64,000 bases of DNA from positions 1-64,000 of the forward strand of contig CAZYME010000004.1 in the NCBI GenBank assembly GCA_964648115.1, given 5' to 3'. Position numbers and translations under genes: made by a program. The stretch comes from CAZYME01 sp964648115. Lineage in GTDB: Bacteria > Pseudomonadota > Gammaproteobacteria > Legionellales > Legionellaceae. The notes under the pieces are model-generated. The model was given only the letters and a program-made list of their open reading frames with translations, had not been told where the DNA came from and did not search any database. Of this stretch, positions 45,838-54,493 are shown one piece after another; the first letter of the stretch is position 1, and every line of letters starts with the position of its first letter.

Positions 45838-45929
45838 TTAGGGCGTGTTTACAATTCATCCACATCGCCTACGTGCACGGACAAGCTGCGGCACGTAGGC
45901 GACGTGGATGAATTGTAAACAGGCCCTAA
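45838..45929. repeat. 92-bp inverted repeat element
   Basis: Long arms (from ttagggcgtgtttacaattc to gcctacgtgc, and the reverse complement) around a 14-base centre, with two or three mismatches. It directly follows the stop of the collagen-like gene. Such palindromes (acaattcatccac arms) may be dispersed repeats. It is different from the REPIN-like family 70 bases further. Confidence 0.75.
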
Positions 45930-46000
45930 TTTCAAACTATAGTGTGTCCAAGTGCTTAATTAATTCGCTGTACTGGGGGAGTGCTGCATCATTGGTCAAT

Positions 46001-46087
46001 AGCAAGTAGGTTGGGTCGAGACGCAACATGAGATCTAAATTGAAAGGAAATATCCAATGTCGGGTCTTGACCCGACCTACGCTTGCT
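46001..46087. repeat. REPIN-like repeat, copy C
   Basis: An 87-bp copy, agcaagtaggttgggtcgag at one end and cctacgcttgct at the other, nearly identical to copies A and B; one change (gacgcaac for gacccaac) breaks an inner palindrome. It lies 160 bases left of the tRNA-Arg fragment, so outside the inferred Lvh element. Confidence 0.85.
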
Positions 46088-46246
46088 GGGTGGGTGGTCA
46101 AATTATGAGACATTTTTGCGTTATGCTCATCTTTCTAGTGAACACTTAAGGATGGCAGCCGAGAGGATCTACGACACATAGTGCCACAGTAATTTGGTTT
46201 TTATGTCACGGAGAAAATGTAACTTACTGATTTTAATTCTAAAAAG

Positions 46247-46293
46247 TGGCGCGCCAGGAAGGATTCGTACCTCCGACCCTCTGGTTCGTAGCC
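46247..46293 (-). repeat. 3' fragment of tRNA-Arg(ACG), probable Lvh element end
   Basis: Read on the minus strand, the 47 bases are ggctacgaaccagagggtcg, a T arm with ggtacgaatcc, and ctggcgcgcca. This is the 3' part of tRNA-Arg with anticodon ACG, up to CCA. A 5' half is missing and the T loop has A in place of the conserved T, so it is not a working tRNA. Its orientation means that the integrated element extends to the right, toward an intact tRNA-Arg beyond 64000. The lvr/lvh cluster lies in that interval. No other feature is seen in 46088-46500. Confidence 0.7.
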
Positions 46294-46505
46294 TTGTGCT
46301 CAGTATTTAATATCGTTTAAAATCAAGGCCTTGCGATGCATCAAAATCAGGAAAAACGGCCTAGAACTGCCTATTCCTGCGTAGGACAGTCACAGTTACG
46401 CCACGTTTTATGACACAGTTATGTGCGTGGATAATAAACATATTTTTTTGTTCTTTCAAAAACACTTCTATACTTTAAGTGGGGAATTTTAAAGGACACT
46501 AGTTG

Positions 46506-47555
46506 ATGAAGATAGTATTATTATTAGGATCATCCAGTGCAGGAAAATCAACTCTCTGTGATGCGTTGGTTAGAGAGCATGGTTGGTATACGCATGGTGT
46601 TGACAAAGTCGGTGAGATACTTCAAACAGAGCAACTTCCTCTCTTATTAGAAAAACTGCGGGAACGGGGACTCATTGAGCGACTCTCCCCTTATATGAGT
46701 GAGTCAGCAATCACAACGCTTGCCGGAACAGGACAGTTTGATCTTGTTCATGGTGGCATTCCTATTAAGCATCAATTTAATAGCCCAAATTTTCAGGGGC
46801 TTGAAACCATTTTAAATCGGGCTGGGTTTGCGGATAAAGAGTTAAAGGATCTTACCCATTCACTTCGTGAAGTCGGGGAGGTATTTAAAACGTTGCCCCA
46901 GTCGTATGGTGTAGATCGGATGCTGGATGATGTCTTCAGATTGCCTACAGGTGCCTCGGTTATTCTTGATCTAGTCCCACAGGTTGACGGTGATGCTAAA
47001 AGCTTGTTACACGATTTTAAAGAAAAAATTCTTGAGCGTTCCCAAGCGGATGGCCGAACAATAGAATTCGCTACTGTTTTGGCTTTCTGCCCACCCAAAG
47101 CCTTAAGCAATCGTATACAGCATCGAAATGAATCCGCAGTTATTTCAGGCGATCTAGGAAATAAAAGAGAAGGGATGTTTCCTTTCCTTCAACTTAGTCA
47201 GTTAATATCCACTGCAGAAACCGATGGCGCGCTTGATGAAGCTAGAACACTTTCCAAAATGCAGCTTCTATTGATTGCACTAAAGCACTTACCACCAGAA
47301 GTTGGGGAGGGTGAAACTAAAAAAGCAAAAGCAATTTTTAAAGCTGGTGCACATGAGTATAGGGAACTAATGAAGCGATTTAAGCTATCAGAAGCAGGTA
47401 ATGTTACTGTTTCACCTAGAGAAGACCTAGACGCACATGCAGTGATAGATTTATCTAAAGATGCCTCACCAAGCGAATTGGCGAGGGAGCTTATTGTTAA
47501 AACCATGGATATTCCACCCTTATCAACTATTACATCCCCCGGCAAATTTATGTAA
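46506..47555 (+). CDS. P-loop kinase, zeta-toxin or phosphotransferase-like, copy 1
   Basis: This 349-residue protein has a Walker A motif at the very start (VLLLGSSSAGKSTLCDAL) followed by HGWYTHGVDKV, like small-molecule or zeta-type kinases, and Asp-rich motifs further on (VILDLVPQVDGD). The ATG at 46506 has AAAGGA upstream. A second, inverted copy lies at 50553-51599; the two are diverged in the N-terminal two thirds but identical over 306 bp of DNA near the C-terminus (47214-47519). The substrate is not known. No antitoxin-like small gene precedes it. Confidence 0.65.
   Translation: MKIVLLLGSSSAGKSTLCDALVREHGWYTHGVDKVGEILQTEQLPLLLEKLRERGLIERLSPYMSESAITTLAGTGQFDLVHGGIPIKHQFNSPNFQGLETILNRAGFADKELKDLTHSLREVGEVFKTLPQSYGVDRMLDDVFRLPTGASVILDLVPQVDGDAKSLLHDFKEKILERSQADGRTIEFATVLAFCPPKALSNRIQHRNESAVISGDLGNKREGMFPFLQLSQLISTAETDGALDEARTLSKMQLLLIALKHLPPEVGEGETKKAKAIFKAGAHEYRELMKRFKLSEAGNVTVSPREDLDAHAVIDLSKDASPSELARELIVKTMDIPPLSTITSPGKFM
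47214..47519 (+). repeat. 306-bp tract identical to inverted 50586-50891
   Basis: The tract from gcagaaaccgatggcgcgct to gatattccaccc is identical, base for base by my reading, to the reverse complement of 50586-50891, while the flanking parts of the two genes differ at many sites including amino-acid changes. This is a sign of recent gene conversion between the two inverted paralogues. Confidence 0.85.
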
Positions 47556-47731
47556 AAAAGCATAAAAAAGTGTGGGGCAATTATATAAAACAAGGCTATG
47601 GAATTTTTGGGATATTGGAAAATTTACCGTCAAATCACAACCTCTATTTTTTATTTGGTTTACACATGTGAATCACTCTGCAAATCAAAGCAATCAATGA
47701 TTGCTATTGCTAATTACGTGGCATGTGTGAC

Positions 47732-49579
47732 TTAGCACCCTTTATATCCATTTGCAGAGTGCAATAAGGTGGACGTTAAATCTTGAAATTGGTTTGCAAC
47801 CCTGTTGGCCTCCATCTGATTTTGCATAAAAAATGATGTGCCTAATGCACTTTGATGTGGTTGGCTCGGAAGTATACAAGGGCGTGATGCTTGAGGTTGA
47901 GCTGTATGTGAAAAAAATCGTAGCCCTTCATTATGAACGTATCCTGCTTGAGCTGGTGGTTGCCATTGTGCTTGGGATTGTAAATGAGAGAGGGGACTAG
48001 CTTCGTATGCAGGGTTACAAGCAACGCCTTCTTTTATGGCTTCTAAGCGTCTTACAGCGTCCTGAATACTATTCATTGGCTTTGTAGAAGGCCCCCTTTC
48101 TTCAGCAGGTTGAGACAGGCGTTGAGTTAACCAACGATCACTTGAGAATAAGTCCGAATTACTTATTTGTGCTCTTTTTGGTGTTTGACGCGTTGCTACG
48201 GTTTCATTTGAAAGGGGAGTTGTTACTGTTGGATCAAATTGAGGTCGGAAAGGGACATGCTCATGATGCTCCGATTTTTTTTCTTCATTCTTTGCAGTGT
48301 TTCCTAATAAAAAATGCTCTTTAAATCTAGCTGCAAAACCTGTTTTTGAAGCGTCATCTTCTGATGTAGAGCTCTCTAAGAAAGCACGACCCATAAGTGC
48401 TGTCCCCGCAATACCACCTGATATTTTTTGTGGCAAAGAAAGAGGTGTTTTAGCATAACTAACTGTGGGATGACTATATTCCTCTTCAAGAAATGAAAGA
48501 ATGAGTGGCTTATATTTCCCAGGTGCCTCACTAAATCCATAGTCGTTAAATAGTTGCTCAGCCCATCGGCCCGGATCTGGGGTAAAAAGAAAATCTTTAG
48601 GCTTGAAATGACCTGAGCGAATGGTCAATTTTTCTAAATTTCCATAATTAAAATGCGCTTCACCCGCGCCATATACCCAACCTTCTTTTTCTAATTGATG
48701 AAGAATTTGACGCGTTATCTTCTGATTACTTAATGTTTCATAGAACCAATCAGCATTCGCTAACTCATGATGACGCAAAAAATGGCCAGAGCCTGGTTCT
48801 TTTAACGGGTCCATTGGTAAATCCCTCGATGCAATTTTTAATTTTTTATCTTTGCCATAAGTCCAGATATAACTATTTTCACCGGGTGTGGCTCGGATGT
48901 CTTCTACACTTAATAGCTCAAATTTGAGGGACGTTCGTGATATATCTTTCGCGATGAGAGGATGAAATCTTGCAACTCGAGGCGCACCAAATTCTTGATA
49001 TGTTTTTACAGCCCCCTTAATGGCAGCGGTCCCTTTTAATAAAAAACCAGGCCCTAGAAAGACAGTAGATAGTTCGGCCAGTATTCCAGCTTTTTCAGGA
49101 CCTGTCGCTTGCATAAAATGTTCAAAAGCACCCTCAATGGGTTGCATGCGTTGTTTTATTCGAAGTGCAGATTGTTGATACATTGTTGGATTGTTATCAA
49201 GGCACGCTTTTAACTCAGCAAAATCAGGATGTGCATTTGCCTGTTGAGCAACGATAATACCAATATCATAGGCAAGAAGGGGTAATTCATAAATAACATC
49301 ATTACCCAGTTCTACGCGCGATTCCATGCGATGAACTAAGTCGGTGTAAAGTGTAGGATTGTTACGTATGGCGGTTTCTGTTTCATTCAAATTAAAATGA
49401 CTTAAATGAGCACAAATAACCGCTGCATCAAATGCTGGATACACCACAGCATCCATGACGATTTCCCCCAAGTCCCTTAATCCCAATGCAATTCCTTCCG
49501 CGATAGCCTGAGGATACCCCCCTAATGGGGATTCTTTTTCCGCCGGGGTATCATCAAATAATCGAATCTTTAGCGGCAT
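47732..49579 (-). CDS. Large toxin- or effector-like protein
   Basis: A 615-residue protein, not clearly recognised. Residues 1-180 are helical with two related segments (each having NNPTLY or NNPTMY about 65 residues apart). A central domain (about 210-370) contains GAGEAHFNYGNLEKLTIRSG followed by HFKP, a pattern reminiscent of the SGHYxP motif in polymorphic-toxin-like domains. The C-terminal 200 residues are polar, Pro/Gln/Ser-rich and probably disordered, as in type IV substrates. It is flanked by the two inverted kinase paralogues. Function unknown; toxin or effector is inference. Confidence 0.5.
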   Translation of the reverse strand: MPLKIRLFDDTPAEKESPLGGYPQAIAEGIALGLRDLGEIVMDAVVYPAFDAAVICAHLSHFNLNETETAIRNNPTLYTDLVHRMESRVELGNDVIYELPLLAYDIGIIVAQQANAHPDFAELKACLDNNPTMYQQSALRIKQRMQPIEGAFEHFMQATGPEKAGILAELSTVFLGPGFLLKGTAAIKGAVKTYQEFGAPRVARFHPLIAKDISRTSLKFELLSVEDIRATPGENSYIWTYGKDKKLKIASRDLPMDPLKEPGSGHFLRHHELANADWFYETLSNQKITRQILHQLEKEGWVYGAGEAHFNYGNLEKLTIRSGHFKPKDFLFTPDPGRWAEQLFNDYGFSEAPGKYKPLILSFLEEEYSHPTVSYAKTPLSLPQKISGGIAGTALMGRAFLESSTSEDDASKTGFAARFKEHFLLGNTAKNEEKKSEHHEHVPFRPQFDPTVTTPLSNETVATRQTPKRAQISNSDLFSSDRWLTQRLSQPAEERGPSTKPMNSIQDAVRRLEAIKEGVACNPAYEASPLSHLQSQAQWQPPAQAGYVHNEGLRFFSHTAQPQASRPCILPSQPHQSALGTSFFMQNQMEANRVANQFQDLTSTLLHSANGYKGC

Positions 49580-49865
49580 AATACCCCCTCATTCACAATA
49601 AATTCCCAGGTGAATATAAAAATGGCATTATTTCAATTGATTAAATTAAAATCAAGCCCTAACGGTTTCCAAAATAAAATGAGTCTGGACAAGCACTATT
49701 ACGATTTCTTAGAGATGCTGTATTTTATTTTTTACGTAGAGAGTTCATCTCGTAAAGCTGTTACGGGTAACAGATATACTAATTCCTGCCTACAACTGCG
49801 TGAAACAGCAGGGGTTATATTACACTTTGTTACAAATCTGCTACACATCTTTTTCGATACAAACG

Positions 49866-50330
49866 TTAGGACTCAGATAGTTTTTTTTCCATGATAATAG
49901 TTCTTTCTTCCCCATAGTACTCATTGCGTAACGCGCTATACCCAAGCTTTTGGTAAAATCCTTCAGCAGTAATTGAAGAAGAAACTGTCAAGCAGGAAAT
50001 ATTTTTTTTACGTGCGACTTCTTCCAAATAGTGCATTAATAATGACCCTGCTTTTTTACCTTGCTTACTGGGTAATACAAAAACTGATCGTACTAAGTCT
50101 CCTTCAAGACTCGCTGTACCAATAATATGGTCTTTTTCCATTAAGACAAAAATTTTTCTCTGTTTCATTTTCGCCGCTATTTGTTCTGCAGAGAAATTTG
50201 TGATCACTGCATTGATCACTCTCTCCGAGTAATCCTTTGTGTTTACCTCTTTGAGTGTTTGAATGATAACGCGACTGATTGCTTCGGCATCAGCAAGTAC
50301 TGCTTTTCGTATATATAAATTGGTCATCAT
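49866..50330 (-). CDS. GNAT family N-acetyltransferase
   Basis: This 154-residue protein fits a single GNAT domain: IRKAVLADAEAISRVI at the start, the VLMEKDHIIGTASLE beta strands, an acetyl-CoA loop RSVFVLPSKQGKKAGSLLM (Q/RxxGxG/A form), and a terminal AEGFYQKLGYS motif. It probably acetylates a small molecule or protein amine; substrate unknown. It is cargo between the kinase paralogues. The 49580-49865 stretch before it has no gene. Confidence 0.9.
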   Translation of the reverse strand: MMTNLYIRKAVLADAEAISRVIIQTLKEVNTKDYSERVINAVITNFSAEQIAAKMKQRKIFVLMEKDHIIGTASLEGDLVRSVFVLPSKQGKKAGSLLMHYLEEVARKKNISCLTVSSSITAEGFYQKLGYSALRNEYYGEERTIIMEKKLSES

Positions 50331-50552
50331 TCTATTTTTCTCTTTCTTTCAGGTATTCATAATGTGCTGGCTTTGAAATACCCCTCACTCACCGATCGGC
50401 CACCAGGCCATTGGTTCCTAGTATATAATTAAAACGATTAGGCTTCCTTTTTTCCTTCAACAGATTCAGTGGGAGCTATATCGCCTTTTTATTCTTTTGT
50501 GCTATTAGCATATGCTCCACACAGTACACGCGTTTTGTCCATCGACATGTGC

Positions 50553-51599
50553 CTACATAGTTTTACCGGAGGATATAGTCGATAGGGGTGGAATATCCAT
50601 GGTTTTAACAATAAGCTCCCTCGCCAATTCGCTTGGTGAGGCATCTTTAGATAAATCTATCACTGCATGTGCGTCTAGGTCTTCTCTAGGTGAAACAGTA
50701 ACATTACCTGCTTCTGATAGCTTAAATCGCTTCATTAGTTCCCTATACTCATGTGCACCAGCTTTAAAAATTGCTTTTGCTTTTTTAGTTTCACCCTCCC
50801 CAACTTCTGGTGGTAAGTGCTTTAGTGCAATCAATAGAAGCTGCATTTTGGAAAGTGTTCTAGCTTCATCAAGCGCGCCATCGGTTTCTGCGGCAGATAT
50901 TAACTGACTAAGTTGAAGGAAAGGATACATCCCTTCTCTTTTGTTCCTTAGATCGCCTGAAATAACCGCAGATTCATTTCGATGCTGAATACGATCGCTT
51001 AAGACTTTGGGGGTAGAGAAAGCTAGAACAGCAGCGTACTCTATTTCGCGACCATCTGCCTTTGCCCGCTCAAAAATCTGTTCTTTAAAAGCATGTAGCA
51101 TACCGTTAACATCATGGTCAATCGGTGGAACCTCATCAAGAATAACCGAGGCATCTGGAGGCAATTTGAAGAGATAATCCAGCATTAGATCAAAACCATT
51201 TGGCATAGGAACGGCCTTATACACATCCACAACCTCACGAAGTGAATGGGTAAGCTCCTCTAACTCTTTACCCTCAAACCCAGCCCGACTTAAAATAGTT
51301 TCAAGCCCCTGTAAATCAGGGAGCTTAAATTGATGATTAATAGAAATATCACCATGAACAAGATTAAACTGCCCCGTTGTGACAAACGCTATGAGAGCTG
51401 AGTCATTCATATAAGACGAAAGCCGCTCAACAAGCCCCCGCTCCCGTAATTTTTCTAATAAGAGAGGGCCTCTCTCTTTTTCAAGTATATCACCAACATA
51501 CTCACTGCCATGTGTATACCAACCATGTTCTTTTACCAAAGCATTGCAGAGCGTTGATTTTCCTGTACTGGATGCCCCCACCAATAGTACTATTTTCAT
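50553..51599 (-). CDS. P-loop kinase, zeta-toxin or phosphotransferase-like, copy 2
   Basis: A 348-residue paralogue of the gene at 46506-47555, in opposite orientation 3 kb away. Walker A is VLLVGASSTGKSTLCNAL, followed by HGWYTHGSEYV. The N-terminal 210 residues differ at many positions from copy 1, while residues about 235-335 are the same because of the identical 306-bp tract. Other shared parts are LSSYMND/LSPYMSE and HSLREVVDVYK/HSLREVGEVFK. Either copy could be a host-directed kinase or a toxin; no evidence decides. Confidence 0.65.
   Translation of the reverse strand: MKIVLLVGASSTGKSTLCNALVKEHGWYTHGSEYVGDILEKERGPLLLEKLRERGLVERLSSYMNDSALIAFVTTGQFNLVHGDISINHQFKLPDLQGLETILSRAGFEGKELEELTHSLREVVDVYKAVPMPNGFDLMLDYLFKLPPDASVILDEVPPIDHDVNGMLHAFKEQIFERAKADGREIEYAAVLAFSTPKVLSDRIQHRNESAVISGDLRNKREGMYPFLQLSQLISAAETDGALDEARTLSKMQLLLIALKHLPPEVGEGETKKAKAIFKAGAHEYRELMKRFKLSEAGNVTVSPREDLDAHAVIDLSKDASPSELARELIVKTMDIPPLSTISSGKTM
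50586..50891 (-). repeat. 306-bp tract identical to inverted 47214-47519
   Basis: Second copy of the identical tract, in reverse orientation, inside kinase copy 2. The two tracts could also recombine to invert the 3.1 kb between them, which holds the toxin-like and GNAT genes. Confidence 0.85.
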
Positions 51600-51698
51600 T
51601 AACTAGTTTTCCTCTTAAAATGTACCTTTAAATTATAGATGAGTTTTTGAAAGAACAAAAAATACCAATATTGAGTAATTTTTATATATCACGTGCTT

Positions 51699-51747
51699 AA
51701 CAAAAGCCCAATATTTTTAATATTTGTTATGGTGGGATGATTAATGA
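51699..51747 (+). repeat. Fragment duplicated from the GNAT gene at 53053-53469
   Basis: The run ccaatatttttaatatttgt and the following tatggtgggatgattaatga match positions about 53148-53189 inside the second GNAT gene with only a few changes. It is a non-coding scrap, so a partial duplication with later decay. Confidence 0.6.
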
Positions 51748-51846
51748 GCATTTAATAATCATCAGAATTTAGGACATTGTGCTTATAGACATATCTGGTT
51801 TGTCAACATAAAATACACTTAGTTTAATTAATTGATTTTTTCTAAT

Positions 51847-52743
51847 ATGGGTTATTTTCTAAGACTACTTCCCTATTGGGTTGCAATAGTTCTTACAGCG
51901 ATATCATCAACTTCTTTTGCGCGAGCAGATAGTCATGCGAAAGAAGTTGAAAGATACGATGCTGTTGTATTATCGAATACACAAGTACATAAAATACATT
52001 CCAAATTAAACGGCTATGACTATAAGCTTTATATTAATCTCCCCGCCAGCTACTTTAGTAATAACAATGGAAAATCTTATCCAACTGTGTATTTGCTTGA
52101 TGCAGACTATAGTTTTGCATTGACAAAGCAAGTCGCTGAGCATCTTATGGATAGAGATAGAGTAAAAGAGTTTGTCATTGTAGGCATAGCTTATGATGGT
52201 CCATTAAACTACAAATTGAATCGTACTAGAGATTACACTCCTTCACAGGTTCTTCTTGATATTGGATATGGACTAGAATTTCAAAAATACTCTGGGGGTG
52301 CCGATAAATTTTATCAGTTTTTAAACAATGAATTGATCCCTTATATCAGTAAAACATTTCCTGTAAATGATGATCGCGCGATTGTAGGGCACTCGTATGG
52401 AGGATTATTTGCTAGCTATGGGTTGATTCATTATCCTTCTGTTTTTAATAAAGCAATTATCGTTAGCCCCTCTTTATGGTATGACAATGGATTGATATTA
52501 AAACAGGCTAAATCTAAAAATAATTTTAATTATTCAATACTACACAGGGTCTATCTTGCTGTGGGAGAGCACGAAAATCTTCATTATAAAATGGTTGATG
52601 ATTTGAAACTATTTTCAGAAATAATCCAAAATAAATCTCACACCAACCTTGAGTTTGATATCGATATAACAACGAATCTCGACCATGATACTATTTTTCC
52701 AACGGCTCTTACTAAAGGTTTGATGTATCTTTTTAGACAATAA
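51847..52743 (+). CDS. Exported alpha/beta-hydrolase, esterase D (IroE/Fes-like) type
   Basis: The ATG at 51847 gives 298 residues with a signal peptide (about 25 residues, ending SFARA). The hydrolase domain has the oxyanion strand YPTVYLLDADYSF, the nucleophile elbow VGHSYGGLFAS with the active Ser, and a likely His in LDHDTIFPTAL near the end. Family relatives are siderophore esterases of the IroE type and other exported esterases that act in the periplasm. The substrate is unknown. An alternative TTG at 51832 adds five residues. Confidence 0.87.
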   Translation: MGYFLRLLPYWVAIVLTAISSTSFARADSHAKEVERYDAVVLSNTQVHKIHSKLNGYDYKLYINLPASYFSNNNGKSYPTVYLLDADYSFALTKQVAEHLMDRDRVKEFVIVGIAYDGPLNYKLNRTRDYTPSQVLLDIGYGLEFQKYSGGADKFYQFLNNELIPYISKTFPVNDDRAIVGHSYGGLFASYGLIHYPSVFNKAIIVSPSLWYDNGLILKQAKSKNNFNYSILHRVYLAVGEHENLHYKMVDDLKLFSEIIQNKSHTNLEFDIDITTNLDHDTIFPTALTKGLMYLFRQ

Positions 52744-53052
52744 GTATTCAAAGTAGAGGTCAAGGGGCCAATATAAATCAATGTTTGAGTATAAAAACAG
52801 ATTTGACCCATGGATGATGTAATGATTGGCTACGCAACATTGCCTGCAAAAATGTTTTTTTATCCTCGAGATTTGGTTCACGAAGAGTAATAGGATTCAT
52901 AATGTGAGCCCTTTGGAGTTTTTAAACAACAAATATGATTTCAAGATGGATGTGTGATAATCATTTGATCTTATTGGTCTAAATTAATTCAAAAAAGCCA
53001 TGATCATATAGTGACCATTTGATTTGGCTCCCTACATATCAACTAGATGAAG
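52744..53052. other. Intergenic region
   Basis: The region between the esterase and the convergent GNAT gene shows no gene, RNA or clear repeat. Confidence 0.4.
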
Positions 53053-53469
53053 CTACTCTTTTTGTAATCTCATGGAAATTGACTTCCCATAATCCTCAGT
53101 AAATCCAAATTGATTATAAAATGACATCATTTCTTTGCGACAAACAAGCTCAATATTTTTAATATTTGTCATGGTGGGATGATTAATGATTATTTCAATT
53201 AATTGCTTTCCAAGACCTTGCCCACGATAGTTTTCATGGACGATAACATCGTAAATGTAGGAAAATTGAAAGTAGTCGGTAAGAACCCTCGAAAAAGCAA
53301 TAAGTTGGTTATTATTTTCGGCAACTATTCCTACATAAAAGGAAGAGTTAGATAGGATAATTTCTACATCTTCCGCGGTCCTTTCACAAGACCACCAAAC
53401 ATCATGATATAGCGACAATAGATCTTTTTTATGTTTTTCGTCGAATAGTTGAGTGACTTTTGTTTTCAC
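53053..53469 (-). CDS. GNAT family N-acetyltransferase, second
   Basis: This 138-residue GNAT protein has the SFYVGIVAENNNQLIAFSRV strand region, YIYDVIVHENYRGQGLGKQL with the acetyl-CoA RGxGxG signature, and the terminal FYNQFGFTEDYG motif. It resembles GNAT proteins of unknown small-molecule substrate. A ~45-base scrap of the same sequence lies 1.4 kb away at 51699-51747. It and the Rpn gene beside it are on the same strand. Confidence 0.92.
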   Translation of the reverse strand: MKTKVTQLFDEKHKKDLLSLYHDVWWSCERTAEDVEIILSNSSFYVGIVAENNNQLIAFSRVLTDYFQFSYIYDVIVHENYRGQGLGKQLIEIIINHPTMTNIKNIELVCRKEMMSFYNQFGFTEDYGKSISMRLQKE

Positions 53470-53533
53470 CAGAAAATCCGGTATTTATAGATTGCCCTTG
53501 ATTCCAATCATATCCACTGGTCATTATCAGGGG

Positions 53534-54454
53534 TTAATGTAACTTTTCTTTGATTTTTTCTAACTCAGATATGGAAAGTTCTGTAACCCTGGCAACAAGT
53601 TGTATGTCCTTTGTTTCTTTAAGAAGTTTTTGCGCAATCTCAATCTTGGCTTCTTTTCTCAATCTTTCAGCAATAGTCATAATATCATCCTCAGCTCTTG
53701 GAGAAATTTCTTCGCCAGCGATACGAGCAAACACGTCAATTGGTGCGTCATATGTGTAAACATTTTCAATGTACGTATACAATGATAGCACAAATTGGTT
53801 CTGCTCTTCCATGTAGAACATGCGGATATTAGGAGCAATCTTTTGCAACAAATTTCTAAGATCATTAGTTTTTCTATTGGCCAATATATACTCAAGTGTT
53901 GCGGCCCACGGATGAGTTTTAAGTTGCTCATCTGTGACACCACCAGCCCATACGTTAATCATCGGTTGTATTAGGCATTGATGAACCATATCTGCATTAT
54001 CCTTTGCTAAATCTGCAAGAGATAGAGGACCATCATAAGGCTTTGGTCCGGTATAGAAGTGTAGGTCGATGATTGGCGGAAGTTTTGTCTGGGGTTCATT
54101 TTTTTGAGTTTCAAGATATGCAGCCCAAATATCGCTTTTGTAGGATAGTCTTCTTGTCGGCATCGTATGATCTGCTTGTGACTGTTGCTCAACTAAAATA
54201 TAAATCAACAAGTCATCTTGACCAATTTTAACTTTGAAAAGGGCATCTACTTGAGATCGACTCAATTTTTCATCAACAAAGGTTTCAGGTAAAGTCTCCA
54301 GGGTTTCATAATTGATTTTATTTTGAATATCATTAGGTAAATGCATCATAAGAAACTCTTTTGCAATAGCTGGTATTTGCATAGATTTTTTAAAGAGTTT
54401 GTCATGAGGTGTGTTAATTTGTGAGTTTTTTACTTTCTTGATCTGCTTCACCAT
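53534..54454 (-). CDS. Rpn-family recombination-promoting nuclease (PD-(D/E)xK)
   Basis: The ATG at 54454 gives 306 residues. The sequence INTPHDKLFKKSMQIPAIAK then EFLMMHLP is the typical Rpn start. The nuclease core is seen as SQVDALFKVKIG followed by LLIYILVEQQSQ (Asp and the Glu-x-Gln motif), and the C-terminus has the usual ISPRAEDDIMTIAERLRKEA and repeat-like helix. Rpn proteins are metal-dependent DNA endonucleases linked to transposase-like recombination. It overlaps no gene and lies just behind the S24 repressor in the same direction. Confidence 0.88.
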   Translation of the reverse strand: MVKQIKKVKNSQINTPHDKLFKKSMQIPAIAKEFLMMHLPNDIQNKINYETLETLPETFVDEKLSRSQVDALFKVKIGQDDLLIYILVEQQSQADHTMPTRRLSYKSDIWAAYLETQKNEPQTKLPPIIDLHFYTGPKPYDGPLSLADLAKDNADMVHQCLIQPMINVWAGGVTDEQLKTHPWAATLEYILANRKTNDLRNLLQKIAPNIRMFYMEEQNQFVLSLYTYIENVYTYDAPIDVFARIAGEEISPRAEDDIMTIAERLRKEAKIEIAQKLLKETKDIQLVARVTELSISELEKIKEKLH

Positions 54455-54493
54455 ACGTGCTAATCCTGTATTAAAGTAAACCAATAAATCAGT

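Noticed and set aside
46247..46293. Complete tRNA-Arg gene on the minus strand
   Set aside because: Same reason; also the T loop has a change in a universally kept base.
47198..47593. Antisense gene shared with 50512-50907
   Set aside because: The two open frames are alike because of the identical 306-bp tract; they are opposite strands of the kinase genes.
49610..49894. Plus-strand gene before the GNAT gene
   Set aside because: No ribosome site, poor codon pattern and overlap with the GNAT end.
52615..52881. Minus-strand gene at the end of the esterase
   Set aside because: Mostly opposite the esterase gene and lacks start signals.
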